Assembly: GCA_017303755.1 (NCBI GenBank)
Contig: JAFLBS010000005.1
Coordinates: 186,001-250,000, forward strand
Direction of reading: 5' to 3'
Origin: Flavobacteriales bacterium
GTDB lineage: Bacteria; Bacteroidota; Bacteroidia; Flavobacteriales; Flavobacteriaceae
Length of the DNA: 64,000 bases
Of the stretch, positions 25,926-33,585 are shown piece by piece. Each line of letters opens with the position of its first letter. The first letter of the stretch is position 1. A model generated the notes under the pieces. That model saw only the letters and a program-made list of their open reading frames with translations, did no database searches and had not been told where the DNA came from. The position numbers and the translations under genes are program-made.

Positions 25926-26732
25926 ATGCGATCTAAATTCACTTTATTCTTTTTACTTACTTTTGGATTCTGCTTCACAAATGCTCAGAACAACACTGCA
26001 AGTCAACAAGTTTCATCGTTTACCATTGAAGCACCACAATTGAGTTCATCGAAAAAAATCTGGGTGTATTTGCCTAAAAATTACTCCGAATCAAACAAAA
26101 AATATCCTGTGATTTATATGCACGATGGTCAGAATTTATTTGATGACAAAACTTCGTATGTAGGTGAATGGAATGTAGATGAAACTTTAGACAGTATTGC
26201 GGCACAAGTAATTGTAATCGGAATTGAGCACGGTGGCGATAAACGAATTGACGAACTAACGCCGTATAAACACGAAAAGTACAAGGGCGGAAATGCTGAT
26301 AACTATTTGGATTTCATCGTTTCAACCTTAAAACCCTATGTTGATAAAAACTATAGAACCAAATCCAATGCCAGCAACACCTGTCTTTGGGGAAGTTCGC
26401 TTGGAGGTTTGGTTTCGTTTTATGGAGCATTGAAATACTCTAAAGTATTCGGAAAAGTGGGCTGTTTTTCCCCTTCGTTTTGGTTCAACCGAAAAGAAAT
26501 TTTCGACTTGATGAAAAACACTAAATCCTTCAAAACCAAAGTGTATTTTTTATGTGGCGATGCTGAAGGCGATGACGATATGGTGCGCGATTTAAACGCC
26601 ATGGAATTCGAAGTCAATTCGAAACGCTGTGAATGTCAAAACAAGAATAAAAAAATCATCGTAAAAGGTGGGCAACACAACGAAAAATTATGGCGCGAAG
26701 GATTTAAAAAGGCGTATCTTTGGCTTTTTTAG
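25926..26732 (+). CDS. Secreted alpha/beta-hydrolase, esterase-D (PF00756) type
   Basis: The product has 268 residues. After a signal peptide (cleavage near CFTNAQ) the fold shows KIWVYLPKNY, YMHDGQNLFD, and the nucleophile elbow WGSSLGGLVS with Ser in G-S-S-L-G-G. A late Asp in FLCGDAEGDDD and a His in GGQHNEKLW complete the probable triad. The family includes siderophore esterases and feruloyl esterases; the substrate is not predictable. It is divergent from the TerB-like gene across 52 bases. Confidence 0.85.
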   Translation: MRSKFTLFFLLTFGFCFTNAQNNTASQQVSSFTIEAPQLSSSKKIWVYLPKNYSESNKKYPVIYMHDGQNLFDDKTSYVGEWNVDETLDSIAAQVIVIGIEHGGDKRIDELTPYKHEKYKGGNADNYLDFIVSTLKPYVDKNYRTKSNASNTCLWGSSLGGLVSFYGALKYSKVFGKVGCFSPSFWFNRKEIFDLMKNTKSFKTKVYFLCGDAEGDDDMVRDLNAMEFEVNSKRCECQNKNKKIIVKGGQHNEKLWREGFKKAYLWLF

Positions 26733-26735
26733 AAA

Positions 26736-26827
26736 TTGTATAATGTAACATTGTATATTGTATACCGAAAACCTCAATTTACAACAATTCAAAAGCATTA
26801 TACAGTATACATTAATACATTATACAG
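26736..26827. repeat. AT-rich inverted repeat (TGTATAATGTA family)
   Basis: TTGTATAATGTAACATTGTA at 26736 is matched in inverted form by sequence ending ATACATTATACAG at 26827, with about 30-base arms and roughly 30 bases between. It occupies nearly all of the gap between the esterase and DUF1456 genes. Confidence 0.65.
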
Positions 26828-26833
26828 TAAACA

Positions 26834-27253
26834 ATGAACAACAACGATATTTTCAAAAAACTACGTGTTGCATTAATGCTTCGCGATGACCAAATAGAAG
26901 AGATTTTAAAATTGGTCGACTTCCGTATGTCAAAAGGTGAAATTGGTAACTTTTTCCGCAATGCTGATCATCCAAAATTTGTTGAATGTGGTGATCAAGT
27001 ACTTCGTAATTTTTTAAACGGATTGGTAATTTATCTGCGTGGTACTAAAGAAAATCCTAAAAATCCGATGGATGTAATTGCCATTCACAAAAAAGAAGCG
27101 CAACCCAAAGAATTTAGAGAAAAGAAAATAGAAAATAGAGAAAAGACTGCTACAACAACTACTCCTAAAAAGAAATTTGTTCCCAAAAAACAAGTTAAAA
27201 AAGAGCCAATTGTAGAGAAAGTGCAGTTTAAAAACGGAAAGAATAAGAAGTAA
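26834..27253 (+). CDS. DUF1456 (YehS-type) protein
   Basis: The product has 139 residues. Two tandem copies of a helical motif are visible: NDIFKKLRVALMLRDDQIEEI and FRNADHPKFVECGDQVLRNFLNGLV, matching DUF1456 as in E. coli YehS, whose function is unknown. The last 50 residues are a basic Lys/Glu/Thr-rich tail likely to be disordered. The Crp/Fnr gene starts six bases after its stop, suggesting cotranscription. Confidence 0.85.
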   Translation: MNNNDIFKKLRVALMLRDDQIEEILKLVDFRMSKGEIGNFFRNADHPKFVECGDQVLRNFLNGLVIYLRGTKENPKNPMDVIAIHKKEAQPKEFREKKIENREKTATTTTPKKKFVPKKQVKKEPIVEKVQFKNGKNKK

Positions 27254-27259
27254 TTTCTT

Positions 27260-27889
27260 ATGGATTTAGCCACTCAAATCAAAAAGCAATTCCCGCATTT
27301 TAATTCCGATTTGATTACGGAAATGCTACAATTTGCCATCGAAAAAGAAGTGCCAAAAGACACCGAACTGTTGCGTGAAGGTCAATTCATAAAAGTAATT
27401 CCATTGGTTTTTAGCGGAGTCATCAAAGTGTTTACTCGTCATGAAGACAAAGAACTCCTACTCTATTACATCAAACCCAACGAAAGTTGCATCATGTCGT
27501 TTTCGGCTGGAATCAACAATCAACCCAGTAAGATATACGCAGTAACCGAAGAAGATTCTCACTTACTTCTTATTCCTACTGAAAAGTTAGGCTATTGGAC
27601 CAAACACTTCCCCGACTTTAATTCGCTTTTCTTTCTACAATACAATTTGCGTTATTCTGATTTATTAGACACAATCAACTCACTTCTTTTTGATAAATTG
27701 GACAAACGTGTATACGACTATTTAAAAGAAAAAGTAACCGTTACACAACACAATCCTTTAAAAATTTCGCATCGTCAAATTGCTAGTGAACTTGGCACTG
27801 CTCGTGAAGTCATCAGCCGAATTGTCAAAAAATTAGAGATGGAAGGAAAAGTCAAACAAAGCACTACCACTATTGAAATTGTAGAGTAG
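27260..27889 (+). CDS. Crp/Fnr-family transcription regulator
   Basis: The product has 209 residues. It has an N-terminal cyclic-nucleotide-binding-like beta-roll (about 20-120; LREGQFIKVIPLVFSGVIKV) and a C-terminal winged helix with HRQIASELGTAREVISRIVKKL. The FNR iron-sulfur cysteines are absent: Cys occurs only in NESCIMSF, which places it with the cysteine-poor Bacteroidota Crp-like clade. The ligand is unknown. The gene is followed by a perfect palindrome and a DUF2892 gene that it may control. Confidence 0.9.
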   Translation: MDLATQIKKQFPHFNSDLITEMLQFAIEKEVPKDTELLREGQFIKVIPLVFSGVIKVFTRHEDKELLLYYIKPNESCIMSFSAGINNQPSKIYAVTEEDSHLLLIPTEKLGYWTKHFPDFNSLFFLQYNLRYSDLLDTINSLLFDKLDKRVYDYLKEKVTVTQHNPLKISHRQIASELGTAREVISRIVKKLEMEGKVKQSTTTIEIVE

Positions 27890-27902
27890 TGACTAAAGTC
27901 AC
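27889..27902. promoter_or_regulatory. GTGACTAAAGTCAC palindrome, candidate Crp/Fnr operator
   Basis: Perfect 14-base inverted repeat directly after the Crp/Fnr stop codon and 60 bases before the DUF2892 ATG. It fits GTGA-N6-TCAC, the CRP-type half-site arrangement, and equally TGAC-N4-GTCA as used by HcpR-type regulators. Location between regulator and small membrane protein suggests an operator. Confidence 0.55.
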
Positions 27903-27962
27903 TGCATGCTTTTTTATAGCAACCTAAATTTGTCTCATAATAATCAATACATCTTTTACATT

Positions 27963-28172
27963 ATGAAAAAAAATATGGGTTCAGCAGATCGTATTATCCG
28001 TTTGATAATCGCTGCAGTGTTAGGTTTCTTATTCTATAACGGAACTATTTCTGGAACATTAGGCTTAGTAGCAGTTGTTGCTGCTGGAGTTTTTGCTTTA
28101 ACTAGTTTGGTGAGTTTTTGTCCGTTGTATCCTTTATTGGGAATTAACACCTGTTCGGTTAAAAGACCATAA
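27963..28172 (+). CDS. DUF2892 small membrane protein (YgaP-like transmembrane domain)
   Basis: The product has 69 residues: M-G-x-x-D-R-I-I-R start, two membrane helices (LIIAAVLGFLFYNGTI and GLVAVVAAGVFALTSLV) and a conserved end FCPLYPLLGINTC. This is the DUF2892 signature; related domains are attached to rhodanese sulfurtransferases. In Bacteroidota it often neighbours Crp/Fnr regulators, as here. An upstream in-frame ATG at 27906 would add 19 residues lying in the presumed operator-promoter region and is unlikely. Confidence 0.88.
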   Translation: MKKNMGSADRIIRLIIAAVLGFLFYNGTISGTLGLVAVVAAGVFALTSLVSFCPLYPLLGINTCSVKRP

Positions 28173-28190
28173 CACATGTTCATACACCAA

Positions 28191-28223
28191 AAAAAATCCC
28201 AATTAAAAGTTGGGATTTTTTTA
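28191..28223. terminator. Bidirectional terminator
   Basis: AAAAAATCCCAA (28191-28202) pairs with TTGGGATTTTTT (28210-28221). T runs lie on both sides, so it serves the DUF2892 gene on the plus strand and the lipoprotein gene on the minus strand. Confidence 0.88.
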
Positions 28224-28233
28224 TTCATAAGTT

Positions 28234-28803
28234 TTAATTTTTCATTATTATAATCCAATCCCATTCTTCAGGATTTCCAATGCCTACACTTGGTGTGTAC
28301 AAAAACAGTTTGACAGTGGCCAATGGATTGGACTGCAAATACTCTCGTACTTTGACCAATCCTTGCACAGGCAACCAAACAGGATCATAATCGTAATTTG
28401 TAGTATCAGGATTAAATACATTTTCAAAACCCGATGCTGGTACAATATAATCGGCAGTCAATACGCGCTCAAACTGATTGGCTTGCAATAAATTTTGCGG
28501 AAAATTCATTTGTCCCGTACCATTCCAAAAGATCGTTCCATCGAATAGGGTTTCTCCTAGTTCGGCATAAGTAAGTGTAATACTCCCAAAATCGGAAGGT
28601 TGTACATACTGATTACTTACAGTCATAGAAGAAACTTCGGTATCAAAGGATAATTCTTTTCCACCTTCAAATTCATTAGTAAGATAATCTACCTTTAATA
28701 ATAATACTTTGTTAGTATTATCGGGAGTTGGACTATTTTCGTCGCTATTGGAACACGAAAACAGAGTGATTACAAGAGACAAAATAATAAGATTTCTTTT
28801 CAT
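28234..28803 (-). CDS. Lipoprotein, function unknown
   Basis: The product has 189 residues. It begins MKRNLIILSLVITLFSCSNSDE with a lipobox (LFSC) and acidic residues after the Cys, as in surface-exposed Bacteroidota lipoproteins. The remainder is beta-rich (VLLLKVDYLTNEFEGG, SITLTYAELGETLFDG) without a recognised family. The ATG at 28803 was chosen because it begins the signal peptide; a frame extension upstream is cytoplasmic-looking. Confidence 0.7.
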   Translation of the reverse strand: MKRNLIILSLVITLFSCSNSDENSPTPDNTNKVLLLKVDYLTNEFEGGKELSFDTEVSSMTVSNQYVQPSDFGSITLTYAELGETLFDGTIFWNGTGQMNFPQNLLQANQFERVLTADYIVPASGFENVFNPDTTNYDYDPVWLPVQGLVKVREYLQSNPLATVKLFLYTPSVGIGNPEEWDWIIIMKN

Positions 28804-28947
28804 AGCAATTATTTTTTGGTTTGTTATTTTTAGATACCTTTTCATTAAAAAGGTTGCGTCAACTCCTAAAGCCAGACAAAAAAATGATTATCAACAAGCT
28901 AAAAAATGTAAAAATCCGTTTCGCTTTGATACATTTGTAATAAAAAA

Positions 28948-29346
28948 ATGACTCTAAAAATCCAACATACCGAAATCATTCTTTATGTCAATGACCAACA
29001 AAAAAGCACTTTATTCTACGAAAAACTTTTCAGAAAATCAGCTGATTTGAATGTGCCTGGAATGACTGAATTCATCATAAATAATCATTGCAAACTTGGA
29101 TTGATGCCCAACGACGGAATTGCAAAAATCATCACTCCTGCACTACCGCATCCTAAATTAGGAAATGGTATTCCGCGTTGCGAATTGTACTTTATTGTTG
29201 AAAATCTTCAAGAAGAATATGAAAACGTAAAAAAACTAAACACCACCATCATCAGCGAAATTGAACCGCGCAATTGGGGCGATACTGCTTTTTATTTTGC
29301 AGATTTAGATGGTCATGTGATTGCTTTTGCAGAGAAAATGAAATAA
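28948..29346 (+). CDS. VOC (glyoxalase/bleomycin-resistance/dioxygenase) family protein
   Basis: The product has 132 residues, one VOC module pair: IQHTEIILYVNDQQKSTLFYEKLF at the start and WGDTAFYFADLDGHVIAFAEK at the end. The His-8-like, Glu and terminal acidic metal positions typical of the fold are only partly recognisable. The substrate is unknown. Confidence 0.85.
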   Translation: MTLKIQHTEIILYVNDQQKSTLFYEKLFRKSADLNVPGMTEFIINNHCKLGLMPNDGIAKIITPALPHPKLGNGIPRCELYFIVENLQEEYENVKKLNTTIISEIEPRNWGDTAFYFADLDGHVIAFAEKMK

Positions 29347-29347
29347 A

Positions 29348-29375
29348 AAATCCCGAGCACAAACTCGGGATTTAT
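29348..29375. terminator. Bidirectional terminator
   Basis: AAATCCCGAG (29348-29357) pairs with CTCGGGATTT (29364-29373) with a six-base loop, between the convergent VOC and sucC genes. Confidence 0.85.
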
Positions 29376-29398
29376 ATTAATAAGTCCATTTCAATTCA

Positions 29399-30592
29399 TT
29401 AAGACAATGCTTTCTGCACCTGATCAGCTGCTTCTTGAAATTGAACTGCAGATAAAATTGGCATACCTGAATTATCAATCAATTCTTTAGCAATTTCTGC
29501 ATTGGTTCCTTGTAAACGTACAATGATTGGCACTTGAATCGCGTCACCCATGTTTTTATACGCATCAACAACACCTTGAGCTACACGGTCGCAACGAACG
29601 ATTCCTCCAAAAATGTTAATCAAAATGGCTTTTACATTTGGATCTTTTAAGATGATTCTAAACGCTAATTCTACACGTTTAGCATCGGCTGTTCCACCAA
29701 CATCTAAGAAGTTAGCTGGTTCAAAACCTGCGTATTTAATTAAATCCATTGTTGCCATTGCCAAACCAGCACCATTTACCATACAACCTACTGTTCCGTC
29801 AAGGTCAACATAGTTCAATCCAGCTTCTTTCGCTTCAACTTCAATTGGGTTTTCTTCTCTAACGTCACGCATTTCAGCGTATTTCGGCTGACGGTACAAG
29901 GCGTTATCATCAATATTTACTTTGGCATCAACCGCCATGATTTTGTTATCCGACGTTTTTAAAACTGGGTTAATTTCAAACATCGAAGCATCAGAACCAA
30001 TATAGGCGTTGTACAACGATTCAACGAATTTTGTCATTTCCTTGAACGCATTTCCAGAAAGACCTAAGTTAAAAGCAACACGTCGTGCTTGGAAACCTTG
30101 TAATCCTACTTGTGGATCAATTTCTTCTGTGAAAATTAAATGCGGAGTGTGTTCAGCAACTTCTTCAATATCCATTCCACCTTCAGTAGAATACATAATC
30201 ATGTTTCTTCCTGTCGCTCTGTTCAATAAAACCGACATGTAGAATTCAGAAGTTTCACTTTCACCTGGGTAATATACATCTTCTGCAATCAACACTTTGT
30301 GCACCGTTTTTCCTTCTGGCGGAGTTTGCGGTGTGATCAATTGCATACCAATAATTTGTTCCGAAATTGTAGTTACTTGCTCTAGGTTTTTAGCTAATTT
30401 TACGCCACCACCTTTTCCTCTTCCACCTGCGTGAATTTGAGCTTTGATTACGTACCATTGTGTACCTGTTTCTGTAGTCAATTGTTTTGCTGCAGCTACT
30501 GCCTCAACCGGATTATTAGCTACAATTCCACGTTGAACGCGTACACCATATTTCGCTAAAATTTCTTTCCCTTGATATTCGTGTATATTCAT
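29399..30592 (-). CDS. sucC: Succinyl-CoA synthetase (ADP-forming) beta subunit
   Basis: The product has 397 residues. An ATP-grasp domain ([17 protein letters not shown], then [18 protein letters not shown]) and a CoA-ligase domain ([39 protein letters not shown]) are complete. It forms the TCA-cycle enzyme with SucD, which is not in this window. The ATG at 30592 gives the canonical N-terminus; the frame extends 17 codons upstream without support. A TACTTTTG -7 box lies at 30643-30650 on the minus strand. Confidence 0.97.
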   Translation of the reverse strand: MNIHEYQGKEILAKYGVRVQRGIVANNPVEAVAAAKQLTTETGTQWYVIKAQIHAGGRGKGGGVKLAKNLEQVTTISEQIIGMQLITPQTPPEGKTVHKVLIAEDVYYPGESETSEFYMSVLLNRATGRNMIMYSTEGGMDIEEVAEHTPHLIFTEEIDPQVGLQGFQARRVAFNLGLSGNAFKEMTKFVESLYNAYIGSDASMFEINPVLKTSDNKIMAVDAKVNIDDNALYRQPKYAEMRDVREENPIEVEAKEAGLNYVDLDGTVGCMVNGAGLAMATMDLIKYAGFEPANFLDVGGTADAKRVELAFRIILKDPNVKAILINIFGGIVRCDRVAQGVVDAYKNMGDAIQVPIIVRLQGTNAEIAKELIDNSGMPILSAVQFQEAADQVQKALS

Positions 30593-30642
30593 AAGTATAA
30601 GTTTGTTGTTAAATTCTGAAACTCGTCCCAGAAAAAGTTCCA

Positions 30643-30650
30643 CAAAAGTA
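30643..30650 (-). promoter_or_regulatory. Candidate -7 box (TACTTTTG) for sucC
   Basis: Matches TAnnTTTG about 50 bases upstream of the sucC ATG. No TTG at the -33 distance was found. Confidence 0.45.
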
Positions 30651-30714
30651 ATTAATTAGAATGAATCCTAAAAGAAATGTATATCAATTTAGTAACTTTC
30701 TTTTGGATTTTTTA

Positions 30715-30827
30715 GAGCGAATGGCTTGGGCCTTCTTGCCATCCATTTTCCTGCTGCCTTTCCAAAACTTTTTGTCTCCCAACGCTCATCCAACAGACAA
30801 AAAGGTTTTTCCCTTGCATCAGGGCTA
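30715..30827 (-). repeat. Structured repeat, copy C (TAGCCCTGAT form)
   Basis: Read on the minus strand: TAGCCCTGAT, an inner hairpin GACAAAAAG/CTTTTTGTC (30796-30804 with 30768-30776), then AGCAGGAAAATGGATGGCAA and ATTCGCTC. CCTG pairs with CAGG. The tail strongly resembles that of copy D (AGCAGGAAAATGGA, ATTCGCTC). It sits in the 451-base gap between sucC and lysA. Confidence 0.72.
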
Positions 30828-30893
30828 GTTTATTATCGTATTGAAAAAAAATCAGTGCAAAAAATAGCAAATCCGCAGAAATGTTAACACGCT

Positions 30894-30923
30894 TTGAATT
30901 CGTTATCTCAAAAAGTATCTTTG
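30894..30923 (+). promoter_or_regulatory. Promoter of lysA (TTG-N19-TATCTTTG)
   Basis: TTG at 30894-30896 and TATCTTTG at 30916-30923 are separated by 19 bases, a full match to the flavobacterial housekeeping promoter (TTG, 17-23 bases, TAnnTTTG). It implies a leader of about 115 bases before the lysA ATG. Confidence 0.75.
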
Positions 30924-30941
30924 CAGAAATATATAAAGAAA

Positions 30942-31036
30942 GCAGAACGCAGAACGCAGAACGCAGTGGCAGAAGGCAGATGTGAAAACTTGAAACTTGA
31001 AACTTTTAAACCTTTAAACACTTAAACTTTTAAACT
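30942..31036. repeat. Simple repeats in the lysA leader
   Basis: GCAGAAC units (about five, last ones degenerate) at 30942-30979 are followed by AACTTGAAACTTGAAACTTT and repeated TTTAAAC words to 31036. The first is the reverse complement of the TTCTGCG microsatellite at 10861-10900. Given the promoter at 30894, these would be transcribed as the 5' leader. Confidence 0.7.
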
Positions 31037-31043
31037 AAACAAT

Positions 31044-32249
31044 ATGCAACCCAAAGAGTTACTAGCACTGGCCGAAGAATTTGGCAGTCCGTTGTACGTT
31101 TACGACGCTACAACCATCGAGCATCAGTACAACCGTTTGACAACTGCATTTTCAAAGGTAGAGCGTCTTCGCATCAACTACGCCATGAAAGCATTGTCCA
31201 ACTTATCCGTATTGAAGTTGCTTAAGAAGTGCGGCTCAGGTTTGGATACAGTCTCTTTTCAAGAAGTACAATTGGGCTTACACGCCGGATTTTCACCTGA
31301 TAAAATTATATTTACCCCAAACGGTGTTTCATTCGAAGAAATTGAAGCGGTAGCCGAATTGGGCGTACAAATCAACATTGACAATCTTTCGGTTTTGGAG
31401 CATTTTGGCACCAAACATCCGAAAGTTCCTGTGTGTATTCGTATCAATCCTCATGTGATGGCGGGAGGAAACGAAAACATTTCGGTTGGACATATTGATA
31501 GTAAATTCGGAATTTCGATTTACCAAATTCCACACGTGTTGCGTATTGTAGAAAATACCGGAATGCACATCAACGGAATTCACATGCATACGGGTTCGGA
31601 TATTTTAGATATTGAAGTGTTTTTGTACGCAGCCGAAATCTTATTCGACGCCGCAAAACAATTCAAAGAACTGGACTTTCTTGATTTTGGTTCCGGATTC
31701 AAAGTGCCGTACAAAAAAGGCGACATCGAAACCAATATTGAAGAACTCGGGAAGAAACTAACCAAACGCTTTTTGGCTTTCGAAAAAGAATACGGTCGAA
31801 CATTGACGTTAGCTTTCGAACCTGGGAAATTTTTAGTAAGTGAAGCCGGATTTTTCTTAGCAAAAGTGAATGTAGTAAAACAAACTACTTCAACGGTTTT
31901 TGCAGGAATTGACAGTGGTTTCAACCATTTAATTCGACCGATGTTTTACGGTTCGCAACACACCATCGAAAACATTTCCAATCCAAAAGGAAAAGAGCGT
32001 TTTTACACTGTTGTAGGTTACATCTGCGAGACCGATACATTTGCCAATAACCGCAGAATTGCCGAAATTAAAGAAGGTGATATTTTATGTTTTAAAAATG
32101 CAGGTGCGTATTGCTATTCGATGTCATCCAACTACAACTCGCGCTTCAAACCTGCCGAGGTGTTATGGAAAGACGGAAAAGGCCACTTAATTAGCAAACG
32201 AGAAACCTTTGAAGATTTGATTAAAAATCAGATTATGATTGAGGTGTAA
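31044..32249 (+). CDS. lysA: Diaminopimelate decarboxylase
   Basis: The product has 401 residues. This PLP enzyme of fold type III converts meso-diaminopimelate to lysine. Seen: YVYDA, the Schiff-base Lys in NYAMKALSN, GSGLDTVSFQEV, HIDSKFGI, HMHTGSDI, DFGSGFKVPY, the Gly-rich FEPGKFLV, and the substrate Cys in CETDTFAN. Length and motif order are normal. It is monocistronic behind its own promoter. Confidence 0.95.
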   Translation: MQPKELLALAEEFGSPLYVYDATTIEHQYNRLTTAFSKVERLRINYAMKALSNLSVLKLLKKCGSGLDTVSFQEVQLGLHAGFSPDKIIFTPNGVSFEEIEAVAELGVQINIDNLSVLEHFGTKHPKVPVCIRINPHVMAGGNENISVGHIDSKFGISIYQIPHVLRIVENTGMHINGIHMHTGSDILDIEVFLYAAEILFDAAKQFKELDFLDFGSGFKVPYKKGDIETNIEELGKKLTKRFLAFEKEYGRTLTLAFEPGKFLVSEAGFFLAKVNVVKQTTSTVFAGIDSGFNHLIRPMFYGSQHTIENISNPKGKERFYTVVGYICETDTFANNRRIAEIKEGDILCFKNAGAYCYSMSSNYNSRFKPAEVLWKDGKGHLISKRETFEDLIKNQIMIEV

Positions 32250-32258
32250 TTTGATTCA

Positions 32259-32437
32259 ACACGAATTTCACGAATTTTCACAAATTAGAATAATGTCCAA
32301 TTAAAAATGAATGGTGAAAAATTCCATTTATTTAGCTAATTATATTTAGAAATCGGTAATTGTCTCTGAATTTGTAGTTACTTTTTTTTTGTAAAATCGA
32401 GATAAAATAGTTTCGTGCAAATTCGTGAAATTCGTGT
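32259..32437. repeat. Element with ACACGAATTTCACGAATTT inverted ends
   Basis: The left arm at 32259-32281 and the right arm at 32415-32437 are inverted copies identical at 22 of 23 positions, enclosing 133 AT-rich bases. It fills the gap between the convergent lysA and YitT-type genes. A related compact hairpin lies at 33462-33533. Confidence 0.75.
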
Positions 32438-32445
32438 AAAATAAA

Positions 32446-33354
32446 TTAATGCAACGGACGTTTTTTGATCATTCCGCCTTTGGTGTCTTTGATGGAATGT
32501 TGCACCACAAAAGCTTCTTCGTCGATTTTATCTATTTCCAATAATAATCGTGTGACTTCCAAACGAGTGACAACGCAGAAGAGAATTTTATTTTCGTTGT
32601 AATTCACACCCGTTTTTCCGTAGCCACTTTCCGAATTATAAACGGTAACGCCACGACCTAATTTTTCAATTATGGCTTGTTTGACTTCAATAGCATTTCG
32701 GGAAACAATCGTTACACCAATGTATTCTTCGATACCATTGATGATAAAATCAACTGTTTTGGAAGCGGCAAAATACGTCAACATCGAATACATTGCGGTT
32801 TCTACACTTACTAATAAAGCCGAAAAAGAAAACAGTATCACATTAAAAACTGAGATGAAATCGCCTACCGTTAGACTTGTTTTTTTACTGACGTAAATCG
32901 CCAATACCTCAGTTCCGTCAATTACTGCGCCACCACGAATGGTAAATCCGATTCCGGCTCCAAGAAAAAAACCACCAAATACTGAAATCAATAATTTATC
33001 GGAAGTAATGGCTGGCAAACTTATGAAATGCACTAGAAACGACAACGCCAAAATGGCCAAGGTACTTTTAATCGCAAATTCGAGTGAAATTTGTTTGGCA
33101 CCAATAATAATAAAAGGCAAATTGATGAGTACAATCAAAACTGACAACTCAATTCCAGTCATAATTTCGGTAAGTAGTGACAAACCCATTGCTCCACCAT
33201 CGAGAAAATCATTGGGAAGAAGAAATTCCTTCAAACCGATGCTCGCCATCGTCACACCAATACAAATCAAAATAAAGTCTTTGATGTGTCGAGTATAGAC
33301 TATTTGAGTGATTCGGCTGCTGTTTGTGTAAAGTCGTTCAAAAAATAATTTCAT
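32446..33354 (-). CDS. YitT-family membrane protein (DUF161 plus DUF2179)
   Basis: The product has 302 residues. Five or six membrane helices in the first 215 residues carry the family motifs MASIGLKEFLLPNDFLDGG and GGFFLGAGIGFTIRGGAVID-GTE. The last 80 residues are the cytoplasmic DUF2179 domain (GVTVYNSESGYGKTG, ending DTKGGMIKKRPLH). Transported substrate is unknown. Related ACACGAATT hairpins occur on both sides of the gene. Confidence 0.88.
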   Translation of the reverse strand: MKLFFERLYTNSSRITQIVYTRHIKDFILICIGVTMASIGLKEFLLPNDFLDGGAMGLSLLTEIMTGIELSVLIVLINLPFIIIGAKQISLEFAIKSTLAILALSFLVHFISLPAITSDKLLISVFGGFFLGAGIGFTIRGGAVIDGTEVLAIYVSKKTSLTVGDFISVFNVILFSFSALLVSVETAMYSMLTYFAASKTVDFIINGIEEYIGVTIVSRNAIEVKQAIIEKLGRGVTVYNSESGYGKTGVNYNENKILFCVVTRLEVTRLLLEIDKIDEEAFVVQHSIKDTKGGMIKKRPLH

Positions 33355-33461
33355 GTTTCTTCAGTTTAGCCCAAGATAGTAAAATTTGGCTAAAGCGAAA
33401 AATCAATTTTGATTAATTTATGTGAGTTCGATATAAATACCAAAGAAGCATTTACCATTTT

Positions 33462-33533
33462 ACACGAATTACACTAATTTACACGAATTGAAAATGGAAA
33501 ATTATGATTCGTGTAAATTCGTGCAATTCGTGT
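33462..33533. repeat. ACACGAATT hairpin element
   Basis: Two 27-base arms (33462-33488 and 33507-33533), inverted copies with two mismatches, around an 18-base loop. The arms are built from ACACGAATT words as in the element at 32259-32437. Confidence 0.78.
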
Positions 33534-33585
33534 CTAAATTTAAATATGCTTACGTCGAACTCACGTTAATTAACAAAAAAAGGTG

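Noticed and set aside
26733-26833. Insertion-sequence end
   Set aside because: The AT-rich arms are imperfect and made of TGTATA words; there is no transposase and no target duplication.
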